A stretch of 24,425 nt of DNA, from positions 1 through 24,425 of the forward strand of contig MGRI01000060.1 of NCBI GenBank assembly GCA_001798105.1, in the 5' to 3' direction. This stretch comes from Deltaproteobacteria bacterium RIFCSPHIGHO2_02_FULL_40_11 (lineage in GTDB: Bacteria; Bdellovibrionota; JACOXK01; 2-02-FULL-40-11). A program made the translations under genes and the position numbers. Shown in pieces: positions 1 to 4,597 of the stretch. The notes beneath the pieces are model-generated. The model was not told where the DNA came from, made no database searches, and saw only the letters and a program-made list of their open reading frames with translations. Each line of letters opens with the position of its first letter. The first letter of the stretch is position 1.

Positions 1-237
1 CGCGCCAGCTACAGGGATTTTGAGCTGGCGGTCTTTGAAGTGCCGTCCAAAGGCAACGAATCCCACTGGAAGCCCGCTATTTTTCCAGTAGATGAGATTG
101 GCAACGATCATTTCATTCCGACGTGATAAATTTGTCCAATACCAGTTAAAATTCACCCAATACTTTCCCTCATTACCAGGAAAAATTTGGTGAATGTTCT
201 CAAAGTTTTGTGGATTCAAGTCTCTTAGCTCGATCAT
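1..237 (-). CDS. GNAT-like N-acetyltransferase, N-terminal part (runs off the left edge)
   Basis: An open frame on the minus strand starts at ATG 237 and reaches the window edge without a stop (79 codons). The start of the product (MIELRDLNPQNFENI) and a later segment (GLPVGFVAFG) resemble the first strands of Gcn5-related acetyltransferases, where the substrate loop is followed by a strand reading xxGFVAFG. The acetyl-CoA loop would lie beyond the edge, so the assignment is provisional. An in-frame upstream ATG at 276 would add 13 residues; it has a weak GGATGAG sequence before it, while ATG 237 has no clear ribosome site. The gene is divergent from the one starting at 312, so they share a short promoter region. 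The plus strand is also open over 1-126 but gives no recognisable protein. Confidence 0.5.
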   Translation of the reverse strand, partial: MIELRDLNPQNFENIHQIFPGNEGKYWVNFNWYWTNLSRRNEMIVANLIYWKNSGLPVGFVAFGRHFKDRQLKIPVAGA

Positions 238-311
238 TGGAGGAAGTCTAAGATAAATTACATTCCTTGTCCACATTTGCACTCATCCATCGGTTCTATT
301 AGATTAAATGA

Positions 312-1223
312 ATGGGGCAAAAATATAGAATAGAACCTCTATCTTTAGATAATGATCTCCTAATTGCTAAAGTTTCAAAATTAATTTCAACGATTGGCAA
401 GCAAGATAAAACTTATTTTTTTGCTTCTGCCGAAGATGTTAAAAATGAATATGTTGCTGGGTGTGAATATTGTCTTCTCACAGAAGATGATGCTTTAGTA
501 GCGCTATGCGATTGGAATTGGAGCCATGCCACCGATGACTTAGTCAATATGCTGGTGTGGGTTAAACCCATATTTTGGAGTAATTCGGAGTTAAAATCTT
601 TTTTAAAAGCGTGTTTTTCAGAAATTAAAAAACAAGCTAAAATTAAAAACCTCAATTCTGTTATATTGCAATCCCGTGTAACAGAGCTTCAATCACATAG
701 AAGTTTCTTTGAATCTTTGGGTTTTGAATGTGGGTTCACGAGTTATTTAATTGAAATTGATTTTTCTAATATTAAAGCTGTAAAGCGCTCAAAATATAAA
801 ATTAAACAGTATGATCATCTGGAGCTTGATGCCTGGAAGAGAGTGGTAAGGGCGCTTTTCCCAAATACCAAGGATAGTTATTTTTCTAATGAATTAAAGC
901 TTATGAGAAAAGATGATTTTATGGCGCTTGCTTACAGAGAAAATAATCCTGAGGGCTTGATTCGGTGTGTTATTAATCACGAAGAAAATAATTTTTATGG
1001 TTTTCACGATTCTTGGATTCAAGAATTCATTGCACTAAAAAATAAAAAAACTCTTAAACTAGAGTTATTGAATTTTGCTAAATGCCACTTACAACAACAG
1101 AATATTAGAAAATTCAAATGGGCAACTCATAGTGAAAAGGAGCTCGATCACCTTAAGAGTTTAGGGTTTACTGTCTTCCAAAAACGTTTATATTATAAAA
1201 AGACTTTGATCTGCGCTGATTAG
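312..1223 (+). CDS. Tandem GNAT-like protein, function unknown
   Basis: The 303-residue product appears to be two diverged GNAT-like halves. Each half ends in a segment typical of the last part of that fold: SHRSFFESLGFECGFTSYL near residues 128-147 and LDHLKSLGFTVFQKRLYYKK near the C-terminus. A clear Q/R-x-x-G-x-G/A acetyl-CoA loop is not visible in either half, so activity may be weak or lost. The start at 312 is the only ATG giving a long frame; an ATG at 308 meets a stop at once. There is no strong ribosome site. The gene is divergent from the GNAT fragment at the left edge and AT-rich compared with the housekeeping genes to the right. The substrate is unknown. Confidence 0.6.
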   Translation: MGQKYRIEPLSLDNDLLIAKVSKLISTIGKQDKTYFFASAEDVKNEYVAGCEYCLLTEDDALVALCDWNWSHATDDLVNMLVWVKPIFWSNSELKSFLKACFSEIKKQAKIKNLNSVILQSRVTELQSHRSFFESLGFECGFTSYLIEIDFSNIKAVKRSKYKIKQYDHLELDAWKRVVRALFPNTKDSYFSNELKLMRKDDFMALAYRENNPEGLIRCVINHEENNFYGFHDSWIQEFIALKNKKTLKLELLNFAKCHLQQQNIRKFKWATHSEKELDHLKSLGFTVFQKRLYYKKTLICAD

Positions 1224-1319
1224 CATTATAGCCAGGTAAACAGCCAAGAAAAAAGAAAAAAAACAACTGTAACCATTGCTTTCACGCTGCTAACCGGACG
1301 TTATCGAAGATCAGTCATC

Positions 1320-1344
1320 GTCATTCTGAGCGCAGCGAAGAATC
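1320..1344 (-). repeat. Dispersed short repeat (CTGAGCG-x-AGCGAAG family) at the 3' end of the MTAN gene
   Basis: The plus strand reads GTCATTCTGAGCGCAGCGAA followed by GAATC. This is a member of a short imperfect-palindrome family, and a second family member lies inside coaX at 11552-11577. Here the minus strand of the repeat encodes the last seven residues (DSSLRSE) and the stop codon of the MTA/SAH nucleosidase gene. The repeat call rests on the second copy in this window and on general knowledge that such sequences are scattered in many bacterial genomes. Confidence 0.75.
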
Positions 1345-2094
1345 CCGACAAATAAGCAGATCGACTACTTTCATAGAATTTTCTGCTGCTAATTGAATAA
1401 AGTTATTATACTCACCACTAATAGATCCAGCAGGATTTAGGCGATCGGCAATCGTTTTTATAACAGCAAAAGGAATCCCAAGTTTTTTTGCAACTTGAGC
1501 AACTCCAGCGGACTCCATTTCAACAGCAAGTGCATGCGGATCTATCTTGGTAATATCCACTTTTCTTTGAAAATCTCCTACGAACTCGTTGCCAGAAAGA
1601 ATGGAACCCGTATGAAATTTCAATCTAGGATTTGATTCTAATAATGATTTTAACAAAGTAAAAAATCTTGTATCAATCATGAATTCAGGCTTTTCTCTAT
1701 CTTTTTGATTGAGTGAAACGAAGAGTTTTCCAGGGGCCATAAGAACGCGCTGTTCCTTGCCTGACCATATACTATCATGCTGAAGTACTTTACTTGCTAA
1801 TACAATGTCTCCAATTTTCAAAAAATCTTGGAGGGCTCCAGCAACGCCCAGAAGTAATATGGCATCAAGGGGGTACTGTTCTGCTATTAATGCCGTAGCT
1901 AAAGCTGCATTTACAGTACCAACACCAGATTGTGTAATAATAAATTTATATTTTTTTATATTATATTCTTTTGCGTATATACCCAGTCTTTTACTAACAA
2001 TGATATCGTGAGTTTCTGGGAAACATTTCAAAACTTCATTGAATTCTCTCTCCATTGCAACAAGGACAAGAAGATTATTATATTGAATCATCAT
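1321..2094 (-). CDS. mtnN: 5'-methylthioadenosine/S-adenosylhomocysteine nucleosidase
   Basis: This enzyme cleaves the glycosidic bond of MTA and SAH, releasing adenine in methionine salvage and the activated methyl cycle; it acts in the cytoplasm. Family motifs are in order: LVAMEREF (residues 11-18), GVGTVNAAL (58-66), LGVAGAL (82-88), GDIVLASKVLQHD (95-107), GSILSGNEFV (163-172), the ribose-binding AVEMESAGVAQVA (190-202) and KTIAD with the catalytic Asp at 217. The length of 257 is slightly above the usual ~230. The last residues (DSSLRSE) and the stop are encoded by a dispersed repeat; the native protein probably ended shortly after MKVVDLL. The gene lies 26 bp downstream of the alkyltransferase gene on the same strand and is probably co-transcribed with it. 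Two adjacent ATG codons are possible starts. Confidence 0.93.
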   Translation of the reverse strand: MMIQYNNLLVLVAMEREFNEVLKCFPETHDIIVSKRLGIYAKEYNIKKYKFIITQSGVGTVNAALATALIAEQYPLDAILLLGVAGALQDFLKIGDIVLASKVLQHDSIWSGKEQRVLMAPGKLFVSLNQKDREKPEFMIDTRFFTLLKSLLESNPRLKFHTGSILSGNEFVGDFQRKVDITKIDPHALAVEMESAGVAQVAKKLGIPFAVIKTIADRLNPAGSISGEYNNFIQLAAENSMKVVDLLICRDSSLRSE

Positions 2095-2120
2095 AAAGAT
2101 TATTTATCATTGAAAAAAAA

Positions 2121-2408
2121 TTAAATAAAGCCCTCTGATTTGAGTAATTTCCGTTTGGTGTGGAGCCCGCCTTTTCCAGAATATCCCCCCAAGGTGCCAT
2201 TCGAGGAGATGACGCGATGGCAGGGAATAACGACAGGGCGGGGATTTCGTCCCAGTGCGTTGGCAACTGCACGGTAGGCTTTGGGATGGCCAATTGCAAT
2301 AGCGATATCTTTATAGCTTCGGGTTTTTCCTTTTGGAATTTTAAGTGTTTCCTTCCAAACTTTTTTATCAAAAGCAGTTCCTTTTAAATCTTCGATTAAA
2401 TCATACAT
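2121..2408 (-). CDS. O6-alkylguanine-DNA alkyltransferase-type protein, single domain
   Basis: The 95-residue product is only the DNA-binding/active-site domain of the Ogt/MGMT family. It has a winged-helix segment with KGKTRSYKDIAIAIG (26-40), the arginine-finger region YRAVANALGRNP (45-56) and the acceptor motif PCHRV (62-66) with Cys63. Cys63 distinguishes it from alkyltransferase-like proteins, which have Trp or Ala there. The usual N-terminal ribonuclease-like domain (~70-80 residues) is absent and no coding trace of it is seen upstream, so this is a natural one-domain form rather than a fresh truncation. Its likely role is direct repair of alkylated guanine, or damage recognition. It is the first gene of a two-gene minus-strand unit with the nucleosidase. 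Confidence 0.88.
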   Translation of the reverse strand: MYDLIEDLKGTAFDKKVWKETLKIPKGKTRSYKDIAIAIGHPKAYRAVANALGRNPRPVVIPCHRVISSNGTLGGYSGKGGLHTKRKLLKSEGFI

Positions 2409-2440
2409 ACTTTAATACATATTATCATAGTGCTTTTTAT

Positions 2441-2572
2441 TTTAAAATAACCATTCTGGTAGATAAGAACACAGTATCGTTTTTTAAAAATACAGCATCC
2501 CAACATGGTCAAAAATACCAACGAATGATGAGAGAAGTTTTAAAGGGGTATGCTAAAAAATATGGAACATAA
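2441..2572 (+). pseudogene. 3' remnant of a CopG/BrnA-like antitoxin gene
   Basis: The plus-strand frame ending at TAA 2570-2572 encodes ITILVDKNTVSFFKN followed by QHGQKYQRMMREVLKGYAKK. This is the ribbon-helix-helix pattern of CopG/BrnA-type antitoxins: a beta strand, then a helix with FF, then GxKYQxMxREVLxxY. Residues upstream of about 2441 lose all resemblance and run into the promoter region of the alkyltransferase gene, and no ATG or ribosome site lies near the conserved start. The N-terminal third of a normal antitoxin is missing and no partner toxin is adjacent. I infer a decayed addiction module. A short translated product from an unusual start cannot be excluded. Confidence 0.6.
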
Positions 2573-2660
2573 GCACCTAGTCTTGTTCAAGTTGATGCTC
2601 TAAAAATCTTATCCTTCGTTATCATTATTGTCCTGTTATAGATTGAAATGTGCTCCCTTC

Positions 2661-2700
2661 CGTCATTGCGAGGAGCCCAAAGGGCGACGCGGCAATCTCA
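2661..2700 (+). repeat. Dispersed intergenic palindromic repeat (CGTCATTGCGAGGAG family)
   Basis: The segment begins CGTCATTGCGAGGAGCCCAA and ends GCGGCAATCTCA. Outer arms ATTGC/GCAAT and an inner CCC-AAA-GGG stem give an imperfect hairpin. It resembles a widespread short intergenic repeat type. No second copy is seen in this window, so the family call rests on general knowledge. It sits between the antitoxin remnant and the intact addiction module. Confidence 0.65.
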
Positions 2701-2759
2701 TTGAGTTCAGGATAGCAAAAAGCCTGTCTACTTCCACTCCATAACGACAATTTTTGCAC

Positions 2760-2787
2760 TTGACAATTGTATCTTTTAGGATACAAT
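2760..2787 (+). promoter_or_regulatory. Promoter with embedded palindromic operator of the addiction module
   Basis: A -35 box TTGACA (2760-2765) and a -10 box TACAAT (2782-2787) are 16 bp apart. Between and over them lies a perfect inverted repeat, ATTGTATC (2766-2773) and GATACAAT (2780-2787), with a 6-nt spacer. A repressor bound there would block RNA polymerase, as expected for autoregulation by the HTH antitoxin encoded downstream. Transcription should begin near 2794, only about three bases before the toxin ATG. Confidence 0.8.
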
Positions 2788-2796
2788 CTATATTAG

Positions 2797-3123
2797 ATGA
2801 ATGTTATCCCTCGAGAACTGCTTGAATACGAAATAGAGAACGGCAGATGTCCCTTCTCTGAATGGTTGGACGGATTAAAAGATATAGCCGCTCGTGCCAT
2901 CATTCGTAAGCGGTTAAACCGGATTCGAATGGGAAACTTTGGTAATACAAGATCTGTTGGAGAAGGAGTTTTTGAGCTAAAAATAGATTTTGGTCCTGGG
3001 TACAGAGTCTATTATGGATTAGACGGAGATACACTTGTTGTCCTCTTGTGTGGAGGGGACAAAGGTTCTCAAGAAAGAGACATCCGAAAAGCCACGGAGT
3101 ATTGGCAAGATTATAGGAGATAA
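2797..3123 (+). CDS. RelE/ParE-superfamily toxin, phage Gp49/HigB-like (addiction module killer)
   Basis: The 108-residue protein matches the 'putative addiction module killer' family (TIGR02683/COG3657). Visible marks are FSEWLDGLKDIAARAIIRKR (20-39), RLNRIRMGNFGNTRSVGEGVFELKIDFGPGYRVYYG (40-75) and the C-terminal LLCGGDKGSQERDIRKA. Relatives cleave mRNA, usually on the ribosome. It is the first gene of a toxin-antitoxin operon, five bases ahead of the antitoxin. There is no ribosome site at normal distance, and the predicted transcript starts almost at the ATG, so translation may be leaderless and weak; the antitoxin by contrast has a strong AGGAGA. Length is normal and nothing suggests inactivation. 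Confidence 0.9.
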   Translation: MNVIPRELLEYEIENGRCPFSEWLDGLKDIAARAIIRKRLNRIRMGNFGNTRSVGEGVFELKIDFGPGYRVYYGLDGDTLVVLLCGGDKGSQERDIRKATEYWQDYRR

Positions 3124-3128
3124 AACAT

Positions 3129-3443
3129 ATGCCTAAAAGAACTAAAAAATATGAGGAGTCCTTAATTGAAGCCTTAAAGGATCCTAAAGAAGCGGCAGCG
3201 TATTTAAATGCTCATCTTGAGGAAGCAGAAGAGAAAGATGCTGAAGAGCTTTTTTTAATGGCTCTTCGTGATGTTGCAAAAGCCTATGGAATGACTGAAA
3301 TTTCAGAAAGAACTGAACTGGGACGAGAAAGTCTTTATAAAGCACTTTCAGAATCAGGGAATCCAAAACTAAGCACTCTCTGGATATTGTTTAATGCCAT
3401 TGGCCTTCGTTTAATGGTAGAGCCCAAAAGAAAAGTGATTTAA
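3129..3443 (+). CDS. HigA-like HTH antitoxin (addiction module antidote)
   Basis: The 104-residue protein matches the 'addiction module antidote' family (TIGR02684/COG3636). The N-terminal part has EALKDPKEAAAYLNAHLEEA. The second half is a Cro/CI-type helix-turn-helix: ALRDVAKAYGMTEISERTELGRESLYKAL, followed by GNPKLSTLWILFNAIGLRL. It should bind and neutralise the upstream toxin and repress the operon through the palindrome at 2766-2787. AGGAGA at 3115-3120, overlapping the end of the toxin gene, is a strong ribosome site. The stop is two bases before the next ATG, so the acetyltransferase gene is probably translated from the same mRNA. Confidence 0.9.
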   Translation: MPKRTKKYEESLIEALKDPKEAAAYLNAHLEEAEEKDAEELFLMALRDVAKAYGMTEISERTELGRESLYKALSESGNPKLSTLWILFNAIGLRLMVEPKRKVI

Positions 3444-3445
3444 TC

Positions 3446-3982
3446 ATGAAACTAAATATTTTATCTGGAATATATTTGTCAGAATTTCAAAATGGAGATG
3501 AAGCTGCATTAGTAGAATATTTAAAAGTAAAAAAAATTTCATATTTTACTCTTGGCATTCCCTATCCTTATAAGCACAAAGATGCGCTCTGGTGGATAAA
3601 AAATAAAAAACAAGAAACCAAACAACAAAAGCAACCCGTGGCATTTGCTATTAGGCAAAAAAATGGGGAGCTTATAGGTGGAATAGGTTTCGATGGTTTA
3701 AAGATTGGCAAATCACATAAGGCGGCATTGGGATATTGGTTAGCAAAACCTTATTGGGGGCAGGGCATTATGACTGCTTGTGCAAAAAAATTATGTGGGC
3801 ATGCTTTTAAAAAATTCAAAGTAACTAAAATTATTGCCACATGTAATCCCAATAATATTGGTTCGGAGCGAGTTTTAATAAAAGGGGGTTTTAGACAAGA
3901 GGGATATCTAAAAAAAGATCATATAAAAAATGGCAAATATCGGGATAGTAAACTTTTTGCCTTAATCAGAACGTCTAAGTGA
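3446..3982 (+). CDS. GNAT N-acetyltransferase, RimJ/RimL type, in the addiction operon
   Basis: The 178-residue product belongs to the Acetyltransf_3 (RimJ/RimL) branch. It has VAFAIRQKNGELIGGIGF (65-82), the beta-4 segment AALGYWLAKPYWGQGIMTAC (93-112) with the acetyl-CoA loop Y-W-G-Q-G-I-M, CNPNNIGSERVLIKGGFRQEGYLK (133-156) and a final strand DSKLFALI. It starts two bases after the antitoxin stop with no ribosome site of its own, so translational coupling is likely. The substrate could be a ribosomal protein N-terminus, an antibiotic or a small amine. Its place in a toxin-antitoxin operon could mean accessory cargo or a third component. It is not close to TacT-type GNAT toxins, which pair with ribbon-helix-helix antitoxins. 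Confidence 0.88.
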   Translation: MKLNILSGIYLSEFQNGDEAALVEYLKVKKISYFTLGIPYPYKHKDALWWIKNKKQETKQQKQPVAFAIRQKNGELIGGIGFDGLKIGKSHKAALGYWLAKPYWGQGIMTACAKKLCGHAFKKFKVTKIIATCNPNNIGSERVLIKGGFRQEGYLKKDHIKNGKYRDSKLFALIRTSK

Positions 3983-4116
3983 TCTACTTTCATCGATGTG
4001 TTCAAGAATAAACTTCATCTTAAAGCCAATGTGCCGTCAGAAATAAAAACCACAGAATCTTTTAAATCAATAACGGTGGAAGTCGGGCTTAATTTTTATT
4101 GTATAAATTATTTTAA

Positions 4117-4135
4117 TGCTGGAGAGAGGACTTGA
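4117..4135 (-). repeat. Duplicate of the tRNA-Leu 3' end (possible attachment-site remnant)
   Basis: The 19 bases TGCTGGAGAGAGGACTTGA are identical to 4412-4430, which encode the acceptor 3' arm, discriminator base and part of the T-arm of tRNA-Leu. An inverted partial copy (TCAAGTCCTCTCT) lies at 4225-4237. Direct duplication of a tRNA 3' end is the usual footprint of tyrosine-recombinase integration. No integrase gene is present in the window. Confidence 0.7.
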
Positions 4136-4143
4136 TCACCGGT

Positions 4144-4167
4144 CAAAAATTGCAGTTTCAATTTTTG
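4144..4167. repeat. Hairpin CAAAAATTG / CAATTTTTG
   Basis: Perfect 9-bp arms at 4144-4152 and 4159-4167 flank a 6-base loop. It is the first of four consecutive palindromes beside the tRNA gene. No T-run follows, so it is not an obvious terminator. Confidence 0.6.
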
Positions 4168-4184
4168 CCGTCGATCCCGCCTCA

Positions 4185-4214
4185 GCGACCACCCGCAAGC
4201 GGGTGCCCGGTCGC
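4185..4214. repeat. GC-rich compound hairpin
   Basis: Outer arms GCGACC (4185-4190) and GGTCGC (4209-4214) enclose an inner perfect stem ACCCGC-AA-GCGGGT (4191-4204) with a 4-base bulge. It is much more GC-rich than its surroundings, like REP-type elements. Confidence 0.6.
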
Positions 4215-4242
4215 TTCCGGCATTCAAGTCCTCTCTTTGATT

Positions 4243-4267
4243 GCAAACCATCCACTGGATGGTTTGC
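4243..4267. repeat. Near-perfect 25-bp palindrome
   Basis: Arms GCAAACCATCCA (4243-4254) and TGGATGGTTTGC (4256-4267) are exact reverse complements separated by one base. As DNA it could form a cruciform or bind a dimeric protein; as RNA it would form a tight hairpin. No gene is coupled to it. Confidence 0.65.
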
Positions 4268-4314
4268 TCATGGTAAGCATAAAAAAATAACCAACAAAGA
4301 GATGCAAGCTATAC

Positions 4315-4402
4315 AAGGAAGACGACGACGCCCGACTAAGGCGTACATAGAAGTACGCCGCAGGAGGAAGGAGGAGTCTGACGAAGTAGAGCGCAGCAGA
4401 TC
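4315..4402. repeat. Diverged relative of the pssA-asd inverted-repeat element
   Basis: The core GACTAAGGCGTAC, six bases, GTACGCCGCAGGAGG, and the right flank ending GCGCAGCAGATC correspond to the reverse complement of the element at 22835-22958 (core GACTGAGGCGTAC ... GTACGTCGAAGGAG ... CAACGACGCAGATG). The central hairpin arms GGCGTAC (4340-4346) and GTACGCC (4353-4359) are perfect. The outer ends with the CTGTTCAAAAAGGC-type terminus are not recognisable here. The exact edges are approximate. Confidence 0.55.
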
Positions 4403-4408
4403 TGAAGT

Positions 4409-4494
4409 TGGTGCTGGAGAGAGGACTTGAACCTCCACGGGGGTTGCCCACATGAACCTGAATCATGCGCGTCTGCCAGTTCCGCCACTCCAGC
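4409..4494 (-). tRNA. tRNA-Leu (CAG anticodon)
   Basis: Read on the minus strand, the 7-bp acceptor stem is GCTGGAG/CTCCAGC. The D-arm contains TGGCGGAACTGGCAGACGC. The anticodon stem CATGA/TCATG encloses loop TTCAGGT, giving anticodon CAG. There is a long class-II variable arm, and the T-arm is GGAGG-TTCAAGT-CCTCT. The 3' CCA is encoded (4409-4411). Elongated variable arm and anticodon agree on leucine. The gene is divergent from RNase R. Confidence 0.96.
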
Positions 4495-4597
4495 GTTGAT
4501 TGATTGTAAATATCGCATATGTGTATTTTTCCTTCAAGGCTAGATTTTATTATATTTATCATAGATATTCCTGCTTAAAAACGGTAACTTAGGCTCT

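Larger units (their letters stand above)
3983..4408. other. Gene-free, palindrome-rich region beside tRNA-Leu
   Basis: No convincing gene is seen in these 426 bases. A 104-codon open frame at 4116-4430 runs through repeats and into the tRNA and has no protein-like composition. The stretch contains a 19-bp copy of the tRNA 3' end, an inverted 13-bp copy of it, four hairpins in a row and a relative of the 124-bp element found between pssA and asd. It looks like accumulated mobile or recombination debris. Confidence 0.7.

Noticed and set aside
1..126. Plus-strand open frame at the left edge ending at TGA 124-126
   Set aside because: The minus-strand frame is longer, has a start and resembles GNAT proteins; the plus-strand peptide is not recognisable.
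3983..4408. CRISPR array in the repeat-rich region
   Set aside because: The palindromes differ from each other and are not regularly spaced direct repeats; no cas gene is present.
4116..4430. Open frame of 104 codons on the plus strand beside the tRNA gene
   Set aside because: It runs through hairpins and into the tRNA, has Arg/Lys/Glu runs from the repeats, and no ribosome site or family likeness.
4224..4562. Minus-strand open frames across tRNA-Leu (EWRNWQTR...GGSSPLSST)
   Set aside because: These strings are the usual false translation of a leucine tRNA.
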